Shown here one piece after another: positions 7,824 to 15,012 of a DNA stretch of 20,026 nt (position 1 is its first letter; each line of letters begins with the position of its first letter). Location: assembly GCA_031550095.1 (NCBI GenBank), contig JAVBOX010000072.1, positions 1-20,026 of the forward strand. Direction: 5' to 3'. The stretch comes from Avichristensenella sp031550095 (GTDB lineage: Bacteria; Bacillota; Clostridia; Christensenellales; Aristaeellaceae). The notes under the pieces are model-generated. The model was not told the origin of the DNA and made no database searches. It saw only the letters and a list, made by a program, of their open reading frames with translations. Both the position numbers and the translations under genes were made by a program.

Positions 7824-7887
7824 GGGATTCAGCGGGCAAGCGCATAAATTGTGCACGGTTGAACCCGTCACAGCCTTATCCAATTCC

Positions 7888-7917
7888 TTGACATTTTTTG
7901 CATAGATATGTTATACT
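7888..7917 (+). promoter_or_regulatory. Promoter of the ABC exporter operon
   Basis: TTGACA (7888-7893) and TATACT (7912-7917) are separated by 18 bases; shifting the -10 to TTATAC gives 17. The promoter lies about 30 bases upstream of the translation start and diverges from the riboswitch promoter about 65 bases away. Confidence 0.85.
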
Positions 7918-7945
7918 TTTTTCCCTTTTATAAGGAGGTATGGTT

Positions 7946-8926
7946 GTGTCCCCCTTTATTTTCTGCGAAGGTTTATCCAAAACATATAGAATCCGCAAAA
8001 GAAACGGGGGCTGGCTGAAAAGCTTTATTGCCCCGCGCATCATACCGGTGGAGGCTCTCCGTACCGTATCCTTTCAGATTGAGCAGGGGGAACTGGTGGG
8101 CTACATCGGGCCAAACGGAGCGGGGAAATCCACAACAGTCAAAATTCTATCCGGCATATTAACCCCGGATGAGGGCGTTTGCAGCGTCCTGGGATGGACG
8201 CCCTGGCGGGAACGCATGCGCTTGGCGGCCCGGATCGGGGTTGTGTTTGGTCAGCGAAGCCAGCTTTGGTGGGATTTGCCAGTGATCGATTCTTTTGTCC
8301 TGCTCCGGGACATCTATCGGGTGTCCAAGGCGGATTATCGGCGAAACCTGGATGAACTGGTGGGCAGGCTTTCCTTGGCGCCACTTCTGGCAACGCCCGT
8401 ACGACAGCTCAGCCTTGGCCAGCGGATGCGCTGCGAGCTGGCGTCGTCCATGCTTCACTCCCCGGAAATCCTCTTTCTGGATGAACCGACCATCGGCTTG
8501 GATGCCGTGTCCAAGCTGGCGGTTCGTGAGTTTATCCGGGACTTGAACCGGGAAAGGGGGCTTACGGCAATCCTCACCACCCATGATATGGACGATATTC
8601 AAGCCCTTTGCTCCCGGGTAATGCTGATCGGCCAAGGATCCCTCCTCATGGATGGTTCTGTTCAGGCGCTTTTGGCCAGCGAGCACGAGCGGCGCATTGT
8701 GGCAACCCTGGAGAGGCCGTTTCTTGCGGAATGGCTGCCTGCCCACGTTACTTGCCAGCAGGGATTCGACAATGAATGGACGCTTTTGTTTGATCCCACC
8801 CTTACGCCCGCGGCGGCGCTAATCGCCCTGCTCAATGAAAAATGCGGCATCGTCGATGTAATGGTGGAAAATCCGCCCATCGATGTGGTGGTCGCTCGGC
8901 GTTACGCCCAAATAGACACTCCATGA
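7946..8926 (+). CDS. ABC transporter ATP-binding protein (ABC-2 exporter)
   Basis: A 326-residue ATPase of the ABC-2 export type. Motifs in order: Walker A GPNGAGKST (55-63), Q-loop Q103 in FGQRSQLWWDLP, signature LSLGQ (155-159), Walker B ILFLDE (175-180) and switch H213 in TTHD. About 100 residues follow the nucleotide-binding domain. The FGQRSQLWWDLP stretch is characteristic of ATPases that pair with DUF990-like permeases. An ATG at 7940 sits only one base after AAGGAGG, so the in-frame GTG at 7946, seven bases from it, is the likelier start. It overlaps the permease gene by four bases (ATGA). The substrate cannot be told from sequence; these systems export drugs, lipids or other hydrophobic compounds. 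Confidence 0.94.
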   Translation: MSPFIFCEGLSKTYRIRKRNGGWLKSFIAPRIIPVEALRTVSFQIEQGELVGYIGPNGAGKSTTVKILSGILTPDEGVCSVLGWTPWRERMRLAARIGVVFGQRSQLWWDLPVIDSFVLLRDIYRVSKADYRRNLDELVGRLSLAPLLATPVRQLSLGQRMRCELASSMLHSPEILFLDEPTIGLDAVSKLAVREFIRDLNRERGLTAILTTHDMDDIQALCSRVMLIGQGSLLMDGSVQALLASEHERRIVATLERPFLAEWLPAHVTCQQGFDNEWTLLFDPTLTPAAALIALLNEKCGIVDVMVENPPIDVVVARRYAQIDTP

Positions 8927-9729
8927 TACTCAAGCCATACTGGGCTCTTTTTGCGGCCAGGGCACGCACACTGTTTCAATACAGGGCCGCTGCGCTTGCC
9001 GGGCTTCTCACCCAGTGGGTATTCGGTTATGTGATGGTCAGCGTGCTCATCGCTTTTTATAGCCATTCACAAGCACCTCAGCCCATGACACTGGCCCAGA
9101 CCGTTACCTATACCTGGCTTGGACAGGCCATGCTCGGCATGTTGCCCTGGAATATCGACCGGGAAATCGGCGAAAGCGTGCGCACAGGTTCTGTGGTTTA
9201 TGACCTTGTACGTCCCCTTGACCTGTATATCCATTGGTTCGCCAGGGCCATTGCCCAGCGCACGGCGCCTACTTTGCTCAAATCCATTCCCATGTTTCTC
9301 ATCGCCACCCTGGTCATGCCATCAGGTTTAGCCATGCAGTGGCCCGAGTTTCCGTTTGCCGCCGCTTGGCTGATAGCTACCCTTGGTGCGCTGTTGCTCT
9401 CCTGCTCCGTTACCGCGCTGATGCAAGCATCGCTTTTTTGGACTGTAACCGGAGATGGCGTTACCCGCATCGTTCCTCACATTGTCACATTGCTCTCCGG
9501 CATGGTGATTCCATTGCCCCTTATGCCGGATTGGCTCCAGGGCTTTTTTAGCCTCCAACCGTTTTCTGGTCTGGTTGCCACCCCTGCGCTGTTCCTCTGC
9601 CAAGCGCTGCCCCTCTCCTCACTGCCCGGCGCTTTGGGTTTGCAGCTTTTTTGGACGGCGATCTTTATCGTTATGGGCCGAGCCGCGCTGAAAAGAGGCC
9701 TGCGCAAGTTGACGGTGGCGGGAGGCTAA
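8923..9729 (+). CDS. ABC-2 family permease (DUF990-like)
   Basis: A 268-residue membrane protein with about six hydrophobic segments (near 22-46, 62-76, 114-134, 146-170, 184-203 and 236-254). It shows the family pattern YRAAALAGLLTQ near the N terminus, then GESVRTGSVVYDLVRPLDLYIHWFARA, split here as GESVRTGSVVYDLVRPLD (83-100) and LYIHWFARA (101-109), and MPDWLQGFFSLQPF (201-214). The start ATG overlaps the ATPase stop, indicating coupling. Members of this family usually come as two different permease genes behind one ATPase; only one is present before htpG begins. It could act as a homodimer or pair with a permease encoded elsewhere. Confidence 0.9.
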   Translation: MILKPYWALFAARARTLFQYRAAALAGLLTQWVFGYVMVSVLIAFYSHSQAPQPMTLAQTVTYTWLGQAMLGMLPWNIDREIGESVRTGSVVYDLVRPLDLYIHWFARAIAQRTAPTLLKSIPMFLIATLVMPSGLAMQWPEFPFAAAWLIATLGALLLSCSVTALMQASLFWTVTGDGVTRIVPHIVTLLSGMVIPLPLMPDWLQGFFSLQPFSGLVATPALFLCQALPLSSLPGALGLQLFWTAIFIVMGRAALKRGLRKLTVAGG

Positions 9730-9778
9730 GCCCGTTGGCTGAAAACCCGCTTTTATCAACAAATGCCAGAACAACATG

Positions 9779-9805
9779 CTAGCACTCGCAAGTGACGAGT
9801 GCTAA
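9779..9805 (+). promoter_or_regulatory. CIRCE operator (HrcA binding site) upstream of htpG
   Basis: The inverted repeat CTAGCACTC-N9-GAGTGCTAA differs from the CIRCE consensus (TTAGCACTC-N9-GAGTGCTAA) only at its first base. CIRCE is bound by the heat-shock repressor HrcA. It ends seven bases before the -35 box of the htpG promoter, rather than downstream of it as is common at groE and dnaK. Confidence 0.95.
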
Positions 9806-9812
9806 TTTTCTC

Positions 9813-9841
9813 TTGACAAGACTGTTTTCCCTTGCTAAAAT
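9813..9841 (+). promoter_or_regulatory. Promoter of htpG
   Basis: TTGACA (9813-9818), a 17-base spacer and TAAAAT (9836-9841) form a strong sigma-A promoter. It lies about 36 bases before the preferred htpG start. Confidence 0.87.
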
Positions 9842-9877
9842 AGTCAAAGAAAGACAATAAGAAAAGGGGTGGCTATT

Positions 9878-11704
9878 TTGGAATCCAAAGGGCAGATTTC
9901 CATTCATGCGGAAAACATCATGCCCATCATCAAAAGATGGCTATATTCGGATAAAGATATATTCATTCGGGAGCTGGTTTCCAATGGCTGCGACGCCATC
10001 ACAAAGCGAAAGCTCGCGGAGCCGGACGCGCAAGTCGATTACCGTATTCTTTTGGAAGCGGATGAGGCAAAAGGTGAGCTGCGGTTTACGGATAACGGCA
10101 TTGGAATGACTGGGGACGAGGTGGAGAAGTACATCAACCAGGTAGCTTTTTCAGGCGCGGAAGAGTTTCTCAAGCAATATGGCGAAGAAAAGCAGACTGG
10201 CATCATCGGCCACTTTGGCCTTGGCTTTTATTCCGCGTTTATGGTATCCTCCAGAGTCTCAATTGATACGCTTTCCTTCCAGCCTGGCGCCAGCCCTGTT
10301 CGTTGGACTTCCGAGGATGGCATGTCCTATACCATTGAACCCTCCGAGCGCACAGAAGTCGGCACCACTATCACCCTAACCATCAGCGAGGAAGAGCATG
10401 AGTTTCTTCACGAGCATGCCGTGCGGGATGTGTTGGAAAAGTATTGCTCCTTCCTGACAATTCCCGTATACCTTGAAATCGCGGGAAAGGAAAAGCCGGA
10501 GTCCAAGGAAGGAGAGGCACCGGACGTTCCCAAGCCCATCAACGAGACATCGCCTCTTTGGCTTAAGAAGCCCTCCGATTGCACGGATGAGGAGTATAAG
10601 GCCTTTTATACGAAAGTTTTTCATGTATACGAGCCACCCCTTTTCTGGGTGCATCTGAACGTGGATTATCCCTTCAACCTGAAGGGAATACTATACTTTC
10701 CAAAGATCAAGCAGGAGTTTGGCGGGATGATGGAGGGACCCATCAAGCTTTTCAGCGGCCAGGTATTCGTGGCGGATAACATCAAAGAGGTGATCCCGGA
10801 GTTTCTTACGCTCCTCAAGGGGGTCATTGACTGCCCGGACTTGCCCTTGAATGTTTCCCGCTCCTTCTTGCAGAACGATCAATATGTCAAGAAGCTGTCC
10901 GCCTATATTACCCGGAAGGTGGCGGACAAGCTTACCGGCATGTTCACCTCCGAGCGGGAATCCTATGAGAACTACTGGAATGATATTCATCCCTTTATCA
11001 AGTTTGGTTGTGTCAAGGATGAATCCTTTTACGACCGGATGAAGGATGCGCTTCTCCTTAAGCTCACCGATGGCCGGACAGTGACGATCCAGGAATACCT
11101 GGATGCCAATAAGGAAAAGGCGGATAACAAGGTCTATTACGCCTCCGACGCGAAGGTTCAGGCGGCCTCCATCGCCCTTTACACGGAGCAAGGCATTGAC
11201 GTCGCGCTTTTAGATTCGCCTTTGGACACGAACTATATCTCCTTCCTGGAGTTTAAGAATCAGGCCGTCAAGTATAGCCGCGTGGACGCGGATCTCTCGG
11301 GTTTGACGATCAAGGATGATGACGCAAGCCAGCTTGATGAAGGCAAGCTTACAGCCCTGTTCCGGGATGCCCTTGGACGGGAGGACTTGCAGGTTTCACT
11401 GGACACATTAAAAAACACGGATTTGCCAGCTCTGGCCATCGAGGATGAGCAGATGCGTCGCTTCAAGGACATGTCGCGCTTCTATGGCGATAAATTCGCC
11501 ATGCCTTCAATGGTGCGCCTGGTGTTGAACCGCCGCAACGGGATGATTGAGAATCTGAACAGCCGGGAGGCAAATGAAGAAACCTTCGAGCTCTGCCGTC
11601 AGATTTATGATCTGGCTGAGATGGCCAGGCAGCCATTGGAAGCGGAGGCCATGGGCAAGTTTATCGAGCGAAGCAATCGGCTCCTGGCGAAGATGATGAA
11701 GTGA
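9878..11704 (+). CDS. htpG: Chaperone HtpG (Hsp90 family)
   Basis: A 608-residue bacterial Hsp90, an ATP-dependent homodimeric cytoplasmic chaperone. The GHKL ATPase domain shows RELVSNGCDAITKRK (31-45), DNGIGM (72-77) and GHFGLGFYSAFMV (111-123). The middle domain contains LPLNVSRSFLQND, with the arginine that contacts ATP. Two starts are possible: a GTG at 9869 overlaps the AAAAGGGG ribosome binding stretch and so lacks spacing, while the TTG at 9878 lies eight bases after it and gives MESKGQISIHAEN, which fits the family start. The ending is close to the strong hairpin shared with rpmF. An upstream CIRCE element suggests HrcA-controlled heat induction. Confidence 0.97.
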   Translation: MESKGQISIHAENIMPIIKRWLYSDKDIFIRELVSNGCDAITKRKLAEPDAQVDYRILLEADEAKGELRFTDNGIGMTGDEVEKYINQVAFSGAEEFLKQYGEEKQTGIIGHFGLGFYSAFMVSSRVSIDTLSFQPGASPVRWTSEDGMSYTIEPSERTEVGTTITLTISEEEHEFLHEHAVRDVLEKYCSFLTIPVYLEIAGKEKPESKEGEAPDVPKPINETSPLWLKKPSDCTDEEYKAFYTKVFHVYEPPLFWVHLNVDYPFNLKGILYFPKIKQEFGGMMEGPIKLFSGQVFVADNIKEVIPEFLTLLKGVIDCPDLPLNVSRSFLQNDQYVKKLSAYITRKVADKLTGMFTSERESYENYWNDIHPFIKFGCVKDESFYDRMKDALLLKLTDGRTVTIQEYLDANKEKADNKVYYASDAKVQAASIALYTEQGIDVALLDSPLDTNYISFLEFKNQAVKYSRVDADLSGLTIKDDDASQLDEGKLTALFRDALGREDLQVSLDTLKNTDLPALAIEDEQMRRFKDMSRFYGDKFAMPSMVRLVLNRRNGMIENLNSREANEETFELCRQIYDLAEMARQPLEAEAMGKFIERSNRLLAKMMK

Positions 11705-11745
11705 TTCAAGGTGTCTGGCTAGGATCAGTGGTTTCCCATAAAGCA

Positions 11746-11782
11746 AAGCGGCGGGTACGATCATTGACCGTATCCGCCGCTT
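11746..11782. terminator. Bidirectional terminator between htpG and rpmF
   Basis: A 14-bp stem (11746-11759 with 11769-11782, one G-T pair) and a 9-base loop lie between the convergent htpG and rpmF ends. Tails are moderately T-rich on both strands (TTATGTGGTTT on plus, TTTGCTTTATGG on minus). The length and GC content of the stem suggest it stops both transcripts. Confidence 0.75.
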
Positions 11783-11841
11783 ATGTGGTTTCGGATTTGT
11801 ATGAATTGCCGGGAACGCCAGCCCATTCTCGAAAGCCAAAC

Positions 11842-12045
11842 TCAGGCATCCTTCTTCTTTTTCTTGTCGTCGCTGATCTTCAGCACGTTGCGGCCGTCAT
11901 AATAACCACAATGCTTGCAAACACGATGGGACAACTTCATCTTTGAGCAGCGCGGGCATTTCACGATGCTTGGAGCGCTAATCTTCCAATTTGCCTGACG
12001 GCTGTGTTTTCTTGCCTTGGAAATTTTACCCTTGGGTAGAGCCAT
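11842..12045 (-). CDS. rpmF: 50S ribosomal protein L32
   Basis: A 67-residue L32 with the expected basic N terminus (MALPKGKISKARKHSRQANW) and a zinc ribbon of four cysteines, C30/C33 and C43/C46 (CPRC, CKHC), so this is the zinc-binding form. The C terminus is a lysine-rich tail (DDKKKKKDA), slightly longer than usual. GAGGTG six bases before the ATG overlaps the yceD stop codon, so translation is probably coupled. The yceD-rpmF pairing is a widely conserved operon. Confidence 0.97.
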   Translation of the reverse strand: MALPKGKISKARKHSRQANWKISAPSIVKCPRCSKMKLSHRVCKHCGYYDGRNVLKISDDKKKKKDA

Positions 12046-12048
12046 TCT

Positions 12049-12564
12049 TTACACCTCGCTTTCATCCTCGGTCAGCAATTGTTGCAATGCCGAGAAAGGA
12101 TGCTTTGACGTCACTTCCATCCGGCATGAACACGATATTAGGTTGCGATCCGCTCCGCAAACGGGGCAGAGGCCTTTGCATTTCCCGCTGCAATTCCATT
12201 GCATTGGGAACGCAAGCACGGCAGCGTCTGTGGCCATATCTGTCGGATCAATAGAATCTCCCTCGTACAGATAAAGGTCAGGATTCGCTGGCTCCGGCGC
12301 CAATACAAAAAGCGCGTCAACGGATGTCTCAAAGGACTTCATGGTTTCCGCGAGGCAGCGCATGCACCGAGCGGAGGCCTCAAAGGCAAGGATTCCACGC
12401 AGGCGAATGGATTGCCCGATGGCCGCAACCCATCCGTTTAGCCTTGCCGGGCCGGCAAAAGCAACCGGCTCCCCTAAGACAGAAGCTTCCGATAGAGGAA
12501 CCTCCAGGGAGAAAGGGAACTCTTCTCCTTCGGCCCGCAGAGCCCTGGCAATATCCAATCGCAT
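12049..12564 (-). CDS. yceD: YceD/DUF177 family protein (23S rRNA accumulation)
   Basis: A 171-residue DUF177 protein, corresponding to YlbN of Bacillus; in Escherichia coli and plants this family affects 23S rRNA accumulation. Cysteine pairs are visible as C67/C70 (CMRC) and C125, C129, C133, C136, C145 and C147 (CSGKCKGLCPVC, CSC), suggesting metal binding. The family is nearly always encoded directly before rpmF, as here. The ATG is preceded by GAGGT at six bases' spacing, and a perfect-consensus promoter lies just upstream. Length is normal for the family. Confidence 0.93.
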   Translation of the reverse strand: MRLDIARALRAEGEEFPFSLEVPLSEASVLGEPVAFAGPARLNGWVAAIGQSIRLRGILAFEASARCMRCLAETMKSFETSVDALFVLAPEPANPDLYLYEGDSIDPTDMATDAAVLAFPMQWNCSGKCKGLCPVCGADRNLISCSCRMEVTSKHPFSALQQLLTEDESEV

Positions 12565-12594
12565 TGAACTACCTCACAAAATGAACCGCATGCT

Positions 12595-12623
12595 ATTATA
12601 TCCTCTGCTTCCTGGTTTGTCAA
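12595..12623 (-). promoter_or_regulatory. Consensus promoter of yceD-rpmF
   Basis: On the minus strand TTGACA (12618-12623), 17 bases, then TATAAT (12595-12600): a perfect sigma-A consensus. It lies 30 bases before the yceD start and only 20 bases after the dusB stop, with no terminator hairpin in between. Confidence 0.93.
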
Positions 12624-12643
12624 GAAAACGTGAAAGGATTGTT

Positions 12644-13612
12644 TTATTGCCAAAACACCCCCATCAGCGCCTTCTCAAGGCCCGATAGCGTCTCTGCCGC
12701 TTGAATCTCCATCCTTGCTTTCACAGCACCGGGGAGTCTCTTTGTATACCATACGGCATGTTTGCGCATCTCGCGAATCGCCACAGGTTGTCCTTTCCAG
12801 GCGCACAGCATCCGCGCGTGGCGAAGGACGGTTTTCATTCGCGTTTCTGGGGAAGGCATGAGGATCGCCTGCCCTTCCATTTGGGCCTTCACTTGGGAAA
12901 AAATCCACGGATTGCCAAGGGCGCCCCTTCCGATCATCACAGCGCTGCAGCCCGTCTCTTTCATCCGTAATACCGCCTCATCCGCGGAAAAAACATCTCC
13001 ATTCCCGATAACCGGAATGGAAATGGCCGCTTTCACATCCCGAACAAAGCTCCAATCCGCGTGGCCACTGTAGCCCTGCTGCCTGGTGCGGCCATGGACG
13101 GTAACCGCATCCGCGCCTTCTTCCTGAAGCATTTTCGCGAAAGGAACCGCGACGACATGGTCGCTATCCCAGCCGATTCGCATCTTCACAGTCAAGGGCA
13201 GATCAACGGCCTTCCGAACAGCCGAGACGATCTTAGCCGCCAGTAGAATGTCCCTCAATAAGCTGCTCCCATCGCCGTTTCCCGTGATCTTGGGCGCAGG
13301 GCAGCCGCAGTTAATGTCGATTGCGCAAAAGCCCATCTCCGCCAGTTTCCGGGCCGCTTCTCCCATCGCCGCGGGTTCATGGCCAAAGATCTGCGCCACG
13401 ACAGGGCCTTCTTGCGGCAATACAGTCAGCAAGGATTGGACGGCCCTGCGATTCTCCGGCGCGAACAATAAACCCTTCGAGCTGATCATTTCAGTCACCG
13501 CAAAAGCGCTCCCCTGTTCTCGGCACAAAAGGCGGAAAGGCACATCCGTAACACCCGCCATAGGCGCGAGCATCGCCCCAAATGGCAAGACAAGCTTTCC
13601 GATTTGGATCAT
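12644..13612 (-). CDS. dusB: tRNA-dihydrouridine synthase (DusB type)
   Basis: A 322-residue flavoprotein that reduces specific uridines of tRNA to dihydrouridine using FMN and NADPH. Diagnostic segments are APMAGVTDVPFR (16-27), INCGCPAPKIT with catalytic C104, VKMRIGWD (142-149), HGRTRQQGYSG (173-183), NGDV (204-207) and the phosphate-binding GRGALGNPW (228-236). Length is normal for the DusB group. The ATG overlaps the stop of the preceding membrane-anchored protein as ATGA, so the two are coupled. No transcription terminator is visible after it. The exact substrate position on tRNA cannot be fixed from this sequence. Confidence 0.95.
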   Translation of the reverse strand: MIQIGKLVLPFGAMLAPMAGVTDVPFRLLCREQGSAFAVTEMISSKGLLFAPENRRAVQSLLTVLPQEGPVVAQIFGHEPAAMGEAARKLAEMGFCAIDINCGCPAPKITGNGDGSSLLRDILLAAKIVSAVRKAVDLPLTVKMRIGWDSDHVVAVPFAKMLQEEGADAVTVHGRTRQQGYSGHADWSFVRDVKAAISIPVIGNGDVFSADEAVLRMKETGCSAVMIGRGALGNPWIFSQVKAQMEGQAILMPSPETRMKTVLRHARMLCAWKGQPVAIREMRKHAVWYTKRLPGAVKARMEIQAAETLSGLEKALMGVFWQ

Positions 13613-14145
13613 GGCGTAAGCTGCTCAAGCTGCTTTAGGGATTGAATCTTCCAGCGGCCCGCTTCGCGCACCAAAGTGGCCCGATAGCGGGCTGTTTTCC
13701 AAGCAGGCGGGTAGACGCTGGCCGGGTTGTTTTTTTCTGCATCCGCCCGAAGGCTGGCAATGATGCGGCCATCAATCTTGGGCACACTTTCCACAAAATC
13801 AGCACGGGCAACGCTGTCCCAAGGCCAGCACCACATCCACTCCAGCTTTACCCGGTGATCAATGCCGTTAATATTGTAATTTGCATAGGGAGACTGGCCC
13901 GTCTGCCCGAGGTTCAGCGCCGTGTCCAACTGAACAAATTCATTCTCAAAATATTTGTTTAGCTCCGCCTGATCCTCTTCCATCATGATAACCTGGGCCC
14001 TCAAGGCCATCCCGTCCTGGAGAAGTATGGTAATGTTGGCGGTATTCATCGCCATATAACACGCAAGAATCATCGCGCCAGCCACTATTGTCACGGCCAA
14101 CAGGTGCTTGGCAATATACCAAAGAAAGCGACGCAAGTAGCTCAC
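13609..14145 (-). CDS. Membrane-anchored protein of unknown function upstream of dusB
   Basis: A 178-residue protein I do not recognise. It has a basic cytoplasmic start, one hydrophobic segment (about 13-34) and a mostly polar remainder of about 140 residues, which should lie outside the membrane. The C-terminal part (RYRATLVREAGRWKIQSLKQ, about 153-172) resembles the closing strands of NTF2-like or similar alpha+beta folds (the R-x-x-G-x-W-K-I pattern), but this is only a shape argument. It starts at a GTG seven bases after AAAGGAG and overlaps dusB by four bases. A possible 29-codon ORF ends in its ribosome binding site. There is no lipobox or catalytic motif. Confidence 0.75.
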   Translation of the reverse strand: MSYLRRFLWYIAKHLLAVTIVAGAMILACYMAMNTANITILLQDGMALRAQVIMMEEDQAELNKYFENEFVQLDTALNLGQTGQSPYANYNINGIDHRVKLEWMWCWPWDSVARADFVESVPKIDGRIIASLRADAEKNNPASVYPPAWKTARYRATLVREAGRWKIQSLKQLEQLTP

Positions 14146-14157
14146 AAAAGCACTCCT

Positions 14158-14247
14158 TTAAAACATGGATGTTATTACAACGGAACAAACGCGAAGATTC
14201 TTGCTTAATTCCATAACGACGGCCGCACCCCTTGCCGTAGCCATCAT
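14158..14247 (-). CDS. Possible 29-residue leader peptide or small protein
   Basis: An ATG at 14245-14247 follows GGAGG at an ideal seven bases and opens a 29-codon frame starting MMATARGAAVVMELSKN. The TAA at 14158-14160 runs into the AAAGGAG of the next gene, whose GTG start is 12 bases further on. This layout suits translational coupling or a leader peptide. The product has one cysteine (C21) and a hydrophobic C-terminal stretch (VVITSMF). No family match is recognised, and chance cannot be excluded for so short a frame. Confidence 0.4.
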   Translation of the reverse strand: MMATARGAAVVMELSKNLRVCSVVITSMF

Positions 14248-14261
14248 CACTTTTCCTCCAC

Positions 14262-14290
14262 TTGTTAAATCAGCTATGAAGCATTATACT
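14262..14290 (+). promoter_or_regulatory. Promoter of the DUF6483-like gene, with overlapping opposite -10
   Basis: TTGTTA (14262-14267), 17 bases, then TATACT (14285-14290) on the plus strand. On the minus strand TATAAT (14283-14288) overlaps it and could serve the small ORF and membrane-protein transcript, although its -35 is poor. The two start signals would compete for polymerase. Confidence 0.65.
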
Positions 14291-14323
14291 ACAATTGGAT
14301 AAAGACTTCCAGCGGAGGTAAGT

Positions 14324-14926
14324 ATGTACTATCAGAAAGACTATGTGTTGCGCATGATTGAGATGATGGGAGAACTGATGCGCCGCATCCGTGCCATTGC
14401 CCATGAGGCCGATGCCCGTAAAGAGTTGGAAGAGATAAGCCAAAGGGCATGTGGCATGCCCATGTTTATGCTGAAAACGGGAGATCCCCAAACCCTTGCA
14501 AATCTCATGGCGGAACCTCAGCGATACCTTGCTGCCCAGTTGCTCCTCATCGATGCAGAAGTATCCTCGCGAAAACAAACCGAGGACGAACTCCTGCCTC
14601 TCAAATTGCAGATATTGGCATTGTTCGCAAGCCTGACAGAACCGGATTATCTGCTGCCCGCCTGTGATCGCGCCGTTCAAATGATGGAGGCCAACCTGGA
14701 CCAACTGCCTGTTGAGACCCTTGTCGGTCTGGCGGAACTCATGGAGCGGGGAGGCCAATACGCCGCTTGTGAGGATGCGCTGTTTGCCGCCAGCGAAATC
14801 ATGCCGGAGCTTCGGCAAATTATCAGCGGGTTTTACGACAGGCTGGAAAATGTGCCCGATAGCGCACTTACCCTTGGTGGGTTGTCCAGAGAAGAAATTG
14901 AAGAAGGCCGCCGAGCTCTCTCATGA
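14324..14926 (+). CDS. Helical protein of unknown function, DUF6483-like
   Basis: A 200-residue, mostly alpha-helical cytoplasmic protein beginning MYYQKDYVLRMIEMMGELMR. That opening is what I associate with a Firmicutes family of unknown function (DUF6483), recalled from memory rather than searched. No membrane segment, catalytic motif or metal site stands out. The second half (about 95-165) has helix pairs reminiscent of TPR-like repeats (LVGLAELMERGGQYAACEDAL). GGAGG lies five bases before the ATG. It is a single-gene unit with its own promoter and a terminator shared with the convergent rplA. Confidence 0.75.
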   Translation: MYYQKDYVLRMIEMMGELMRRIRAIAHEADARKELEEISQRACGMPMFMLKTGDPQTLANLMAEPQRYLAAQLLLIDAEVSSRKQTEDELLPLKLQILALFASLTEPDYLLPACDRAVQMMEANLDQLPVETLVGLAELMERGGQYAACEDALFAASEIMPELRQIISGFYDRLENVPDSALTLGGLSREEIEEGRRALS

Positions 14927-14945
14927 TAAAGAGCAGGAAATATTC

Positions 14946-14975
14946 AAAAGCGCACCGGGCATCCGACGCGCTTTT
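14946..14975. terminator. Bidirectional terminator between the DUF6483-like gene and rplA
   Basis: An 8-bp stem AAAAGCGC (14946-14953) / GCGCTTTT (14968-14975), with a further inner CGG/CCG pairing across a two-base symmetric mismatch. TTTTCTT follows on plus and TTTTGAATATTT on minus. It lies between two convergent stop codons. Confidence 0.75.
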
Positions 14976-15012
14976 CTTGCATGCCTATCCTGTCTTTATG
15001 GAAACGTTACAA

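Noticed and set aside
7946..9729. Exporter plus htpG as a stress or defence cassette
   Set aside because: htpG has its own promoter and CIRCE operator, and nothing in the exporter genes shares that control. Adjacency alone is not evidence of a joint system.
9779..9805. Reading the CIRCE repeat as the terminator of the ABC permease
   Set aside because: It can form a hairpin and is followed by TTTTC, but the sequence is the HrcA operator almost base for base, so the operator call is primary. Partial termination cannot be excluded.
14324..14926. DUF6483-like gene as an antitoxin or partner of the opposite 29-codon ORF
   Set aside because: The two are divergent rather than co-directional, and the long protein has no DNA-binding motif. 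There is no positive support for a toxin-antitoxin pair.
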